Below are positions 26,411 to 37,787 of a stretch of DNA of 64,000 nt, one piece after another. Both the position numbers and the translations under genes were made by a program. Every line of letters starts with the position of its first letter. The first letter of the stretch is position 1. The stretch covers positions 62,001-126,000 of the forward strand of contig JBEKYM010000002.1 in assembly GCA_049510975.1 (NCBI GenBank), in the 5' to 3' direction. The notes under the pieces were generated by a model, which saw nothing but the letters and a program-made list of their open reading frames with translations, had not been told where the DNA came from and ran no database searches. This DNA comes from JAKACA01 sp049510975. Lineage in GTDB: Bacteria; Actinomycetota; Acidimicrobiia; Acidimicrobiales; Bog-793.

Positions 26411-27066
26411 GAGGGGAGCTCCAGCTCCAGCCTCGTGACGACGGCGCCGCGGACGAGCCGGGCGACGTCCTCGACGCCGGCCGTGCCGTCGATCACCACC
26501 CAGTGAGCAGGATCCGAGGCCGCCAGCGTCACGAAACCCTCCGCCACACGAACATGGAAGTCGGCGTGCTCCGACTCGATGCGGTCGAGCGCCGAGCCCT
26601 CCGCCTGGCGCCGTGCGGTCCCGACGGCAAGGGGGACGTCGAGCAGGATCGTGAGGTCGGGCCACAGCCCGCCTGTGGCGAGGTCACACGCCTGCTCGAC
26701 CGCAGCAAGCGGCAGACCACGTCCGAACCCCTGGTAGGCCATGGTCGAGCCCGAGAAACGGTCGACCACGACATGGCATCCGCCCTCCAGCGCCGGCCGG
26801 ATCCGCTCGGCCACGTGCTGGGCTCGGGCTGCCAGCATCAACATGAGCTCGGCACGGGGCTCGAGCTCGGCAGCGTGCTCGGCCTCGACCGTGGCGGTGC
26901 CGGCCGGACGGTCGAGCAAGAGCCGGCGGATTCGCTCGCCGAGGTCGCTCCCACCTGGCTCGCGAGTGAGCTCAGCCCCGAGGAGGGTCGCCAGCCGGCG
27001 GGCCTGGGTCGACTTGCCTGCACCTTCACCGCCTTCGAACGCGATGAGGCGACCGTGCTCCGTCAC
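26407..27066 (-). CDS. tmk: Thymidylate kinase
   Basis: A 219-residue dTMP kinase making dTDP for DNA synthesis. The P-loop is FEGGEGAGKSTQ (about 9-20), then TREPGGSDLGERIR, the DR(F/Y) motif in VVDRFSGSTMAYQG, and the LID-like ARRQAEGSALDRIE. GTG at 27066 starts the conserved N-terminus 11 bases after topA. The stop overlaps the holB start, so both are coupled. Confidence 0.95.
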   Translation of the reverse strand: MTEHGRLIAFEGGEGAGKSTQARRLATLLGAELTREPGGSDLGERIRRLLLDRPAGTATVEAEHAAELEPRAELMLMLAARAQHVAERIRPALEGGCHVVVDRFSGSTMAYQGFGRGLPLAAVEQACDLATGGLWPDLTILLDVPLAVGTARRQAEGSALDRIESEHADFHVRVAEGFVTLAASDPAHWVVIDGTAGVEDVARLVRGAVVTRLELELPS

Positions 27067-27076
27067 CCCGCCGAGG

Positions 27077-30046
27077 TTAGAAGTCGGCGTCGTCGCCTGC
27101 CTCCGGTGCGCCCGTGCCCGCCGAGGGCACACTGCCCGCCACTCCAGCCGGTGCTGCGCCTGCCTTCCCGGCCGTCACCTTTCGAGTCGCCTGCTTGGAG
27201 GCGGCAGCCTTTCGGGCGCCGGCCGCTTTCTTCACCGGGCCAGCTTTCTTGGCGGCGGCGGCTTTCTTGACCGCGCCCAACTTCTTGGCGCCCACCTTCT
27301 TGGCGCCCACCTTCTTGGCGCCGGCCTTCTTGGCGCCGGCTTTCTTGGCGCCGGCTTTCTTGGCGCCGCGCCGGGTGGACGGCCCCGCCTCGCGGCGGGC
27401 AGCGATCAGCTCTGCTGCCCGTTCCGGCGTGATCGTGTCGGGGTCGTCGGCCCGACGAAGCGAGGCGTTCACCGTCCCATCGGTGACATACGGCCCGAAA
27501 CGCCCCGACCGCAGCACGATCTGCCCCCCGCTCACGGGGTCCGGCCCGAGCTCTTTCAGGGGAGCGGCCGTGACCCCGTAGCGGCGTTGCTTCGGCTGGG
27601 CGAAGCGAGCCAGCGCATCGTCCAGGGTGACGGTGAAGAGCTGGTCCTCGTTGTCGAGGGAGCGGGTCTCGGAAGCCTTTTCGAGGTAGGGACCGTAGCG
27701 CCCGCTCTTGGCGACGATCTCCTCGCCCGATGCCGGGTCGGCACCGACGATGCGGGGCAGCTCGAGCAGGCGGAGGGCGTCCTCGAGGGTGACCGAGTCC
27801 AGCGACATGGAGGCGAAGAGCGAGGCGGTGCGGGGTTTCTCGGCGCCGTCTTCGGCTTCACCGAGCTGCACATACGGCCCGTACCGCCCGGCGCGGGCCA
27901 GCACCGGCTTGCCCGTGACGGGATCGGCGCCGACGATGCGGTCGCCGGACGGTGCCGAGAGCAGCTCGAGCGCTCGCTCGACGGTGAGCTCGTCCGGGGC
28001 GAGATCCTCCGGCACCGACGCCCGTGCCTCGCCGCGCTGCAGGTAGGGCCCGTACCGGCCGACGCGGACGACGATCTCCTCCCCGTCGGGGTCGGCGCCG
28101 ATCGAGATGGAGTTGACTTCGCGGGCGTCGATCTCGGCGAGGTGGTTGAGGACGGCGTCTTTCAGCCCGCGGGTGCCGTCGACTGCCAGCGCGTGGCGGG
28201 GCTGGCGGCGCCCGTCGGCGTCCGGCCTCGGGAGGTGATGGGACTCACCGAAGTAGAAGCGCTCCAGCCAGGGCACGCTCTCCTCGGTACCTTCGGCGAT
28301 CTGGTCGAGGTCGTCCTCCATCGAGGCCGTGAAGCCGTAGTCCACAAGGCTCGGGAAGTGCTGCTCCATGAGGCCGACGACGGCAAAGGCGATGAAGGAG
28401 GGCACGAGCGCCGTTCCTTTGCGCCAGACGTAGTTTCGGTCCTGGATCGTCTGCAGGATGCTGGCGTAGGTCGATGGCCGGCCCACGCCGAGCTCCTCCA
28501 TGCGCCGGACGAGCGTGGCTTCGGTGTAGCGGGCCGGCGGCCTCGTCTCGTGGCTCTCGGTCGTGAGCGACTCGCACTCGACGCCCTCGCCCTCGCTCAG
28601 GCGGGGGAGGCGTGCGTCCTCCTGCGGCGCCCGGCTGTCCTCGGTGTCCTCGTCGTCTTCGCGGTACACCTGCAAGAAACCCGGCACCGTGATGACCGTC
28701 CCGGACGCCAGCATCCCCGCCACGGTGCCGGCGGCCACCGGAGCCGTCGCACCCACGGGCGGGGGCGACTCCGACTGCGTGGCCGCCTCGAGGCGGACGC
28801 GAGCGGTCGTGCCGGTGGCGTCGATCATCTGGGAGGCGACGGTGCGCTGCCAGACGAGCTCGTAGAGGCGGAGCTCGTCGGACGACAGCTCGCGGGCGAC
28901 CGAGGACGGCTGGCGGAAGCGGTCGCCCGCCGGCCGGATCGCCTCGTGCGCCTCCTGGGCGTTCTTCACCTTGTTGCGGTAGGTGCGAGGCGCAGCCGGC
29001 ACCGAGGACGGGCCGAAGAGCGACGTCGCCTGCTCGCGGGCGGCGCGCACGGCCGTGTCGGACAGCGTCGTCGAGTCCGTTCTCATGTAGGTGATGAAGC
29101 CGCGCTCGTAGAGGGCCTGGGCGAGGCGCATCGTGCGCTGAGCGGAGTAGCGCAGCTTGCGGGCGGCCTCCTGCTGCAACGTCGAGGTCATGAACGGCGC
29201 CGCCGGCGAGCGCCGGTACGGGCGTTCTTCCACCGAGGCCACCCGGAACGACGCCGTCTCGAGGGCGGCCGCCAAGCCGCGGGCCGCAGGCTCGTCGAGC
29301 AGCACGACGTCGCCGGGGTTGGAGAGGCGGCCGTCGGAGCCGAAGTCGTCGCCGGTCGCAACCGAGGCGCCGCCGACGTCGACGAGCCGCGCTCCGAAGC
29401 CCTGCCCGGCGGCCGCGAACGACCCCACGATCCCCCACCACGAAGCCGAACGGAAGGCCATGCGCTCGCGCTCGCGCTCGACGACGATGCGGGTCGCCAC
29501 GCTCTGCACTCGTCCGGCGGACAGTCCGGTTGCCACTTTCTTCCAGAGCACCGGTGAGACCTCGTACCCGTACAGCCGGTCCAAGATGCGCCGGGCTTCC
29601 TGCGCGTCCACGAGCCGGCGGTCGAGCTCACGAGGGCTCGCGATGGCAGCCTGGATGGCGCTCGGAGTGATCTCGTGGAAGACCATCCGGTGGACCGGAA
29701 CCCGGGGCGAGAGAACTTCCACGAGGTGCCAGGCGATGGACTCGCCTTCGCGGTCCTCGTCGGTTGCGAGATAGAGCTCGCTGGCGTCGCCGAGGAGGCG
29801 CTTCAGCTTGGCGACTTGATCGCGGCGCTCTTTCGAGATGACGTAGAGCGCCTTGAAGTCGTTGTCGACATCGACGCCAAGTCGCGCCCACGGCTCGGCC
29901 TTGAAGGCCGCCGGCACATCGGAGGCGTTACGCGGGAGGTCGCGGATGTGCCCGATCGACGATTCGACGACGTAGTCGCTGCCGAGGTAGCCGGCGATGG
30001 TTTTCGCCTTCGCCGGCGACTCGACGATGACGAGTGGTTTGGCCAT
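27077..30046 (-). CDS. topA: DNA topoisomerase I (type IA)
   Basis: A 989-residue type IA topoisomerase that relaxes negative supercoils. The Toprim domain starts at residue 4 (LVIVESPAKAKTIAGYLG) and contains DEDREGESIAWHL. The active-site tyrosine lies in GFITYMRTDST (about 315). The C-terminal part has four or five topo-C repeats (KSGRYGPYLEKA, RSGRFGPYVTDG and similar). The last about 90 residues are a Lys/Ala-rich tail with GAKKA repeats, as in actinobacterial TopA, where such tails bind DNA and increase processivity. tmk follows after 10 bases. Confidence 0.97.
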   Translation of the reverse strand: MAKPLVIVESPAKAKTIAGYLGSDYVVESSIGHIRDLPRNASDVPAAFKAEPWARLGVDVDNDFKALYVISKERRDQVAKLKRLLGDASELYLATDEDREGESIAWHLVEVLSPRVPVHRMVFHEITPSAIQAAIASPRELDRRLVDAQEARRILDRLYGYEVSPVLWKKVATGLSAGRVQSVATRIVVERERERMAFRSASWWGIVGSFAAAGQGFGARLVDVGGASVATGDDFGSDGRLSNPGDVVLLDEPAARGLAAALETASFRVASVEERPYRRSPAAPFMTSTLQQEAARKLRYSAQRTMRLAQALYERGFITYMRTDSTTLSDTAVRAAREQATSLFGPSSVPAAPRTYRNKVKNAQEAHEAIRPAGDRFRQPSSVARELSSDELRLYELVWQRTVASQMIDATGTTARVRLEAATQSESPPPVGATAPVAAGTVAGMLASGTVITVPGFLQVYREDDEDTEDSRAPQEDARLPRLSEGEGVECESLTTESHETRPPARYTEATLVRRMEELGVGRPSTYASILQTIQDRNYVWRKGTALVPSFIAFAVVGLMEQHFPSLVDYGFTASMEDDLDQIAEGTEESVPWLERFYFGESHHLPRPDADGRRQPRHALAVDGTRGLKDAVLNHLAEIDAREVNSISIGADPDGEEIVVRVGRYGPYLQRGEARASVPEDLAPDELTVERALELLSAPSGDRIVGADPVTGKPVLARAGRYGPYVQLGEAEDGAEKPRTASLFASMSLDSVTLEDALRLLELPRIVGADPASGEEIVAKSGRYGPYLEKASETRSLDNEDQLFTVTLDDALARFAQPKQRRYGVTAAPLKELGPDPVSGGQIVLRSGRFGPYVTDGTVNASLRRADDPDTITPERAAELIAARREAGPSTRRGAKKAGAKKAGAKKAGAKKVGAKKVGAKKLGAVKKAAAAKKAGPVKKAAGARKAAASKQATRKVTAGKAGAAPAGVAGSVPSAGTGAPEAGDDADF
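27282..27371 (-). repeat. 15-bp tandem repeat in topA lysine-rich tail
   Basis: About six 15-bp units (TTCTTGGCGCCnnCn on the plus strand) encode the GAKKA/GAKKV repeats of the TopA tail. The unit length is a multiple of three, so changes in copy number keep the frame. Confidence 0.8.
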
Positions 30047-30075
30047 GGGAGGCCGAGGATACGTGCTCGGCGCGC

Positions 30076-32394
<2,319 letters not shown>

Positions 32395-32423
32395 CGCTAG
32401 CTCCTTTGCTGAGGTCGGGGGGC

Positions 32424-32452
32424 AGGATAAACGTTTGGCGGGCCTCGTTCAA
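32424..32452 (-). promoter_or_regulatory. Candidate hppA promoter
   Basis: On the minus strand TTGAAC (32447-32452) and TATCCT (32424-32429) are 17 bases apart, each matching four of six housekeeping consensus positions. The -10 lies about 30 bases before the GTG start and just before the AAAGGAG ribosome site. Confidence 0.5.
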
Positions 32453-32604
32453 ACCTTCCCCTCGTCAAAGCCGCCGACGGTGGCGCCTGAGGGTGGGCTC
32501 AGATGGCGATTCTGGCTCTTGTCGTGGGGCGTGTCGGCCCCGAGCCCGCAGCCAAAAGGTAGCGGCCGTCAACGCCGGCCGTGCGCGATCGTGGTCCGGC
32601 GCGC

Positions 32605-35121
32605 TCAGTGCCGGGGAGGGATGCGGGGCGGAACCGGTGCTTCATCGGCCCCTTCCGACGTGCGCAGGATCGTGAAGAGGGGGTTGACCATCACGACGCG
32701 GCGTCCCCGCTCGCCCACCATGCCCTCGACGACGAGACGGGCGCCCGGCTCGATGCCCGGCACACGCCTGCGGCCCTGGAAGACCAGCATGAGCTGACCG
32801 GTGGAGTCCGCGATCGTGCACTCGACGCTCGGGACGCCGGCCCCGGCCTGCACTCGCACGGCGCGCACGCGACCCGCCACGCGGGCGCGCTGGCGCGTGT
32901 GCAGCTCGGAGATGGGCGTCGTGCCGGGGACGTCCTCGCTCCGCCGCGTCGGCCGCCCGTCGCCGTGGTGGCGTCGATCGCCGGCACCGGCTCCCGTACC
33001 GGCGCCGGCACCGCCGGCGGCTGCTGCGACCGCCGCGCCGGCGCCGCCACCCCCGCCCCACGGGTGGATGGGCGTCCGCGACCGCACGCGGGCGGCGGCG
33101 GCGCCGTCGTGGCTCTCGGGCGCCGTCACCGGTTCCGGCCGCAAGCCCCCGGCCGTCCAGGGAACGAGCGTCTTGCGGCGCTTCCCGAGCGGGAACGGGA
33201 TGATCGTGGCGTTGGCGTTCGGGAGCTGGCTCACGTAGGCGGCGATGTGGTCGGCGGTGCGGTCGTGCAGGATGCGCTGCCAGTAGCTCTCGAAACCACG
33301 CCTCGGCAGGATCACGCTCACCTCCGTCTGCCCGTCCGAAGCGGCTTCTGCCACCAGTTCCATGGCGGCGCGTTCGAGGCGCCGGTCCTGGCACTCGACC
33401 ACGTCGAGCGGGAACCGGTTGAGCCCGAGCTGGCTCCACTGCTCCTCGAGCTCACGCGAGACCGTCGTGTCGAGGACGAAGTGGACGGCGCGGAGCTCGT
33501 CGGGCGAGAGGGTGCGGGCGTACTGCAGGGCGCGGGCGGTGGCGGCGTCGAGGCGCTCGACGAGCACGATGACGACGTGGCGCCGCAGCACCGGTGCGAT
33601 GGCCGCTCGTGGCGCGTTCTCGGCCAGCTCGGCCGACTCCTCCTCGTACTGGGTGTGCAGCCGGATGAGCACGAACACGAGGATCGGGAACAGGACGACG
33701 ACGAGCCAGGCGCCCTCGGTGAACTTCGTGATGGCGAAGATGAGCACGACGAGCGCAGAGAGCACGGCGGCCGACCCGTTGATCCAGATCTTGTACCTCC
33801 ACCCCGGCTCGTGGGACGTGAGGTGGTGCTTGACCATGCCCGAGCCAGCCATCGTGAACCCGGTGAACACGCCGATCGCATACAGCGCCACGAGCGACGA
33901 CAGATTCGCTCGGGTGGCGATGATGAGCGCGGAGGAGACGATCGTGAGGATGATGATGCCGTTCGAGAACACGAGCCGGTGTCCGCGCCGCGTGAGCTGG
34001 CGAGGCAGGAAGGCGTCCTTCGCCACAAAGCTCGTGAGGTTGGGAAACCCGTTGAAGCTCGTGTTCGCCCCCGTGTAGAGGATGAGCATGGTCGAGGCCT
34101 GCACGAGGAAGTAGCCCACGCGGCCGACGGCCGCCTTCCCGAAGACGTACTGGGCCTCCTGCGAGAGCACGCTCGGCGTGCCGTGCACGTAGGGGACGGC
34201 GTGGGTGACGTGGGCGAGGAAGGAGACGCCGAGCACGAGCGTGCCGAGGGTGAGCGACATGAAGACGAGGACGCGGCGAGCGTTGCGACCCGTGGGCTCC
34301 TTGAAGTTCGCCACCCCGTTCGAGATGGCTTCGAGGCCGGTGAGGGAGGAGCCCCCGTTGGCGAAGGCCTTCATCATCACGAAGATGGCTCCGAACACGA
34401 GCAGCGACGACTGATGGTGTCCGACGCTGACGGCGCCGGCGTGTTGGACCGAGTGGGCGTGCAGCTGACCGAGCAGCGTCCGCACGACCCCGATCGCCAC
34501 GAGCGACCCGATCGAGGCGATGAACAGGTACGTCGGGAGGGCGAAGGACTTGCCCGCCTCCCGGATGCCGCGGAGGTTGCCGTACGTGAGGATGATGACG
34601 ACGCCGACGGTGATCGGCACCGTGGCGCCCACGAGCGACGGGAAGGCGGACGTGAGGGCGTCGGTGCCGGCCGAGGTCTGCACCGCCACGGTGACGATGT
34701 AGTCGATGATGAGGGCGACGGCGGCGATCTGGGCGATGCGTGGACCGAAGTTGTCACGGGCCACGACATAGGAGCCGCCGGCCTTCGTGTAGACCATGAC
34801 GACTTCGCGGTAGGAGAGCGTGACGAAGAACAGCACGATGAGGACCGTGAAGGTGATCGGCAGCAGCAGGCTGAAGGCCGCCAGACCGAAGTACGGGATG
34901 AGGATGTTGAGCATCTCTTCGCTGCCATAGGCGGTCGAGGAGATGCAGTCCGGGGCGAGCACACCGAGGGCGACAATCTTGTTGAGGCGCTCTTCGGACA
35001 GCCGCTCGGTGATGAGCGGCTCGCCGAGGAGGCGTTTCTTCAGCCGGTACGAGAAGGGTTCGGGGAGCACGTAGGCAGCTGCCGGAGCGGGGCTCCGCGG
35101 TGGCTCGGGCGTCGTGCTCAC
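32605..35121 (-). CDS. KimA-like APC permease (probable K+ importer) fused to an OB-fold domain
   Basis: An 838-residue protein. Residues about 25-530 form a 12-helix APC permease closely resembling Bacillus KimA: RLLGEPL near the start, then SSTAYGSEE, YIVTVAVQTSAGTDALTSAFPSL, GLEAISNGVANFK and FSNGIIIL. A cytosolic domain (about 530-640) follows, as in KimA. After a Gly/Ala linker an OB-fold (RVAGRVRAV ... VECTIADSTGQLMLVFQGRR, about 740-810) is added. It is divergent from two TrkA genes, as in the Rv2690c-ceoB-ceoC locus of Mycobacterium tuberculosis. Amino-acid transport is the alternative. The OB fusion is unusual. Confidence 0.82.
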   Translation of the reverse strand: MSTTPEPPRSPAPAAAYVLPEPFSYRLKKRLLGEPLITERLSEERLNKIVALGVLAPDCISSTAYGSEEMLNILIPYFGLAAFSLLLPITFTVLIVLFFVTLSYREVVMVYTKAGGSYVVARDNFGPRIAQIAAVALIIDYIVTVAVQTSAGTDALTSAFPSLVGATVPITVGVVIILTYGNLRGIREAGKSFALPTYLFIASIGSLVAIGVVRTLLGQLHAHSVQHAGAVSVGHHQSSLLVFGAIFVMMKAFANGGSSLTGLEAISNGVANFKEPTGRNARRVLVFMSLTLGTLVLGVSFLAHVTHAVPYVHGTPSVLSQEAQYVFGKAAVGRVGYFLVQASTMLILYTGANTSFNGFPNLTSFVAKDAFLPRQLTRRGHRLVFSNGIIILTIVSSALIIATRANLSSLVALYAIGVFTGFTMAGSGMVKHHLTSHEPGWRYKIWINGSAAVLSALVVLIFAITKFTEGAWLVVVLFPILVFVLIRLHTQYEEESAELAENAPRAAIAPVLRRHVVIVLVERLDAATARALQYARTLSPDELRAVHFVLDTTVSRELEEQWSQLGLNRFPLDVVECQDRRLERAAMELVAEAASDGQTEVSVILPRRGFESYWQRILHDRTADHIAAYVSQLPNANATIIPFPLGKRRKTLVPWTAGGLRPEPVTAPESHDGAAAARVRSRTPIHPWGGGGGAGAAVAAAAGGAGAGTGAGAGDRRHHGDGRPTRRSEDVPGTTPISELHTRQRARVAGRVRAVRVQAGAGVPSVECTIADSTGQLMLVFQGRRRVPGIEPGARLVVEGMVGERGRRVVMVNPLFTILRTSEGADEAPVPPRIPPRH

Positions 35122-35210
35122 GGGGCTATCTTGGCCTCTTCCCGCCGCGTTGTGCCCACCAGCACCTCCTTGGCTTGTCTGGCACCACCCGATCCGGAAG
35201 GATGAGGGCG

Positions 35211-35879
35211 ATGCACGTGATCATCGTCGGCTGCGGCCGCGTCGGTTCTGGACTGGCGGCGGGTCTCACGCGGGAGGGCCACAGCATCGCCATCATCGAC
35301 AAGCAGGAAGGGGCGTTCCGCAGGCTGCCGTGGGGCTTCGCCGGGCAGAAGGTCGTCGGGTTCGGATTCGACCGCGCCCATCTGGAGCTCGCCGGGGCCG
35401 AACGCGCCGATGCGCTGGCGGCGGTGACGAGCGGCGACAATTCCAACATCCTCACCGCCAGGATCGCCCGTGAGACCTACGAGATCCCGAACGTCGTCGC
35501 CCGCATCTACGACCCGCGCCGTGCCGAGATCTTCCAGCGCCTCGGCATCCCGACGGTGCCGAGCGTGAGCTGGACGATCGAGCAAGTCTTCCGGCGGCTG
35601 CTGCCGAGCGCCAAGGCCTTTGTGTGGTCAGACGGATCCGGGAGTCTCCACCTCGTCGAGCGGCCGCTGCCATTCGCCTGGGCGGGCCGTCGCATCGTCG
35701 AGGCGCTCCCGAGCGAAGGTGTGCGCCTCATCGCCGTCACGCGGGCGACGGTGCCCACGATGGAGGTCGCCGACCTCGTCGGCCAGGAAGGTGACATGCT
35801 CCACCTCATGGTCACGAACGAAGCCGTCGAGTCCCTCGAGGCGCGCTTTGTGGCCGCCGACGAAGCGGCGCGCCCGTGA
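35211..35879 (+). CDS. trkA: TrkA-type K+ transport regulatory protein (first of two)
   Basis: A 222-residue cytosolic subunit: an N-terminal RCK Rossmann domain (MHVIIVGCGRVGSGLA, with Asp in IIDKQ for NAD(H)) and a C-terminal RCK-C domain (about 135-220). It should gate a K+ transporter in response to nucleotides. ATG at 35211 lies 9 bases after GGAAGG; ATG at 35202 is an alternative. Its stop overlaps the second trkA. By position it corresponds to ceoB of mycobacteria. Confidence 0.9.
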   Translation: MHVIIVGCGRVGSGLAAGLTREGHSIAIIDKQEGAFRRLPWGFAGQKVVGFGFDRAHLELAGAERADALAAVTSGDNSNILTARIARETYEIPNVVARIYDPRRAEIFQRLGIPTVPSVSWTIEQVFRRLLPSAKAFVWSDGSGSLHLVERPLPFAWAGRRIVEALPSEGVRLIAVTRATVPTMEVADLVGQEGDMLHLMVTNEAVESLEARFVAADEAARP

Positions 35880-36544
35880 GAGTGGCGGTCGCTGGCGCCG
35901 GCAAGGTGGGGAGGTTTCTTGCTGAGGACCTCGCCGGCAGCGGTCACCAGGTGCTCCTGCTCGAGAAGGACCCCGTGCTCGTCGCCTCGATGGAGCCCGC
36001 CACCGGGGTGACCTGCATCGCAGCCGACGCTTGCGAAGTCTCCTCGTTGCACGCCGCTCACCTCGACGATGTCGACGTCATGGTGGCCGTCACCGGTGAC
36101 GACGAGGACAACCTCGTCATCTCGCTGCTCGCCAAGCAGGAGTTCGCCGTGCCCCGGGTCATCGCTCGCGTCAACCACCCCCGCAACCACTGGCTCTTCA
36201 ACGAAGCCTGGGGCGTCGACGTGGCCGTGTCCACGCCGCAGCTGCTTGCCGGCCTCGTGGAGGAAGCCGTCTCGGTCGGAGTGCTCGTCCGACTCCTGCA
36301 GTTCGAGGGCGGCAACACCCGCCTCGTCGAGGTCACCCTCGCCGAGGAGTCGCCCGCCCGCGGCCGCGCCCTCGGCGATCTCGGCCTGCCACGCGGTGCC
36401 ACGATCGTCGCCCTCGTGCGCGACTCGCACGTCGTCGTCCCTCGCTCGGACACGATCCTCGACACCGGCGACGAAGTCCTCCTGCTGGCGAGCGCCGGCA
36501 TCGATGACGACGAGATTCGGGACCTCCTCGCCTCCGGCTCGTGA
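35876..36544 (+). CDS. trkA: TrkA-type K+ transport regulatory protein (second of two)
   Basis: A second 222-residue RCK protein, starting at GTG within the stop of the first. The Rossmann loop is VAVAGAGKVGRFLAEDL with Glu in LLEKD as the ribose ligand. The RCK-C domain follows (LVEVTLAEESPARGRALGDLGL). The pair probably forms a hetero-oligomeric ring on a membrane transporter; the divergent permease is the nearest candidate. It corresponds by position to ceoC. Its stop overlaps the next gene. Confidence 0.9.
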   Translation: MRVAVAGAGKVGRFLAEDLAGSGHQVLLLEKDPVLVASMEPATGVTCIAADACEVSSLHAAHLDDVDVMVAVTGDDEDNLVISLLAKQEFAVPRVIARVNHPRNHWLFNEAWGVDVAVSTPQLLAGLVEEAVSVGVLVRLLQFEGGNTRLVEVTLAEESPARGRALGDLGLPRGATIVALVRDSHVVVPRSDTILDTGDEVLLLASAGIDDDEIRDLLASGS

Positions 36545-37404
36545 CAACCAAACAGACAAAACAAGCCGCCTTCTTCGACCTCGACAAGACGGTCATCGCC
36601 AAGGCGTCGATGGTGGCCTTCGGCCGCCCGCTCTACCACGGGGGGCTCATCAACCGCCGGACGGTGCTCCGCGCCCTCTACGGGCAGCTCGTCTACCTGC
36701 ACCTCGGGGCGAGCGAGCAGAAGCTCGACCGCATCCGTGAGTCCGTCCTACGCCTCACTCGCGGCTGGGAGCAGGCACGGGTGGCCACGATCGTCGACGA
36801 GGCCCTCGAGCAGATCGTCGACCCGATCATCTACGCCGAGGCCGCCGATCTGATCGACCTCCACCGGGCGGCCGGACGCAGCGTCGTGCTCGTGTCGGCG
36901 TCGCCGGCCGAGATCGTCGTGCCCCTCGGGCGCTACCTCGGAGCGGACGCCACCATCGCCAGCCGGGCGAGCGTGGACGAGGGCGGCCGCTACACCGGCA
37001 CGATGGAGTTCTACGCCTACGGGGAGTTCAAGGCCGAGGCCATGCGTGCCCTCGCTGAGCGTGAAGGGATCGACCTCTCCGAGTCCTATGCCTATAGCGA
37101 CTCCTACACCGACCTCCCGATGCTCGAGGCCGTCGGCCACCCGGTCGCCGTCAACCCCGACCGCGTGCTGGCGCGCTATGCCCGCGAGCACGGGTACGAG
37201 ATCACGCGTTTCGTGCAGCCGGTGCGGCTGCGCGACCGGGTCCGCGACGTTCGGCACCGGATCACGTCGGTGTCGGTGCCCGTGCCGCCGCGGCCGGCGA
37301 TTACGGTCTCGGCCGTGGCCGCCGGGGTCGGGGCGGGCGCCTTCGTCCTCGGATGGTGGCTCGGAGCGAGGCGGCACCACGGCGTCGGGCTCGGTGCGCC
37401 CTAG
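36541..37404 (+). CDS. HAD-IB family phosphatase with C-terminal membrane anchor
   Basis: A 287-residue HAD hydrolase of the IB (SerB-like) class. Motif I is FFDLDKTVIAK, motif II VVLVSASPAEIV, and motif III/IV AYSDSYTDLPMLEAVGHPVAVNPD. Near the C-terminus one hydrophobic helix (ITVSAVAAGVGAGAFVLGWWLG) suggests a membrane anchor. Related actinobacterial proteins have been linked to phospholipid or phosphoserine-type substrates, but none is assigned here. GTG overlaps the trkA stop, so it is transcribed with the K+ genes. Confidence 0.85.
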   Translation: MTTKQTKQAAFFDLDKTVIAKASMVAFGRPLYHGGLINRRTVLRALYGQLVYLHLGASEQKLDRIRESVLRLTRGWEQARVATIVDEALEQIVDPIIYAEAADLIDLHRAAGRSVVLVSASPAEIVVPLGRYLGADATIASRASVDEGGRYTGTMEFYAYGEFKAEAMRALAEREGIDLSESYAYSDSYTDLPMLEAVGHPVAVNPDRVLARYAREHGYEITRFVQPVRLRDRVRDVRHRITSVSVPVPPRPAITVSAVAAGVGAGAFVLGWWLGARRHHGVGLGAP

Positions 37405-37787
37405 GCGCTGCCGTGGTGACTCGCACCGATGCGCCCGTTCGAGTCACCGGTGGGGCAGGCAGTGCGTGCCGAGGAGCGCCTCAGGCGCTCTTGGCGTGCC
37501 CTGAAGTGGTGCTGCGATCCCTCGGCGGTGTCAGTTGCCCCGCAGACGCTTGGCAGCAACGGCCCCGAGGGCGACGAGCACGGCGAGGATGAGCAACTTC
37601 TTGATCATTGGGCGATCATATGCCCGGTTCGGGCGCCTCGCGCGGTGCGCCGGCGTTGCTCGGGGTGAACCGTGTGCACCAGCTCACCGAACTGGGCCGG
37701 TTCGATCACTCTGTGCAACAGGTTCGACCGGCCGGCGGCAGCACTGATCACGGTGCGGCCACGCGCGGGCCGATCGGCGGTTGGCGC
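37405..37787. other. 383-bp intergenic region
   Basis: Downstream of the HAD gene and of the convergent sigma gene. Apart from the candidate mini-gene at 37531-37608 I see no RNA gene or promoter. GACTCGCACCGATGCGCCCGTTCGAGTC near 37420-37447 contains the inverted arms GACTCG/CGAGTC, which could form a hairpin ending the HAD transcript. Confidence 0.5.
37531..37608 (-). CDS. Candidate 25-residue single-helix membrane peptide
   Basis: An ATG-to-TGA frame encodes MIKKLLILAVLVALGAVAAK plus RLRGN: two lysines, a 15-17-residue hydrophobic helix and a basic tail, the layout of many bacterial membrane mini-proteins. It is too short for usual gene callers. There is no clear Shine-Dalgarno. It lies on the same strand as the sigma gene, but downstream of it. 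The coding claim rests only on composition. Confidence 0.4.
   Translation of the reverse strand: MIKKLLILAVLVALGAVAAKRLRGN

Noticed and set aside
26741..29557. A 938-codon plus-strand frame antisense to topA and tmk
   Set aside because: Its composition is that of a GC-bias shadow, with no domain, while the minus strand encodes unmistakable TopA and Tmk.
35122..35210. A ydaO/c-di-AMP riboswitch between the divergent permease and trkA genes
   Set aside because: KimA genes in other bacteria have one, but the gap is only 89 bases and no characteristic structure is seen.
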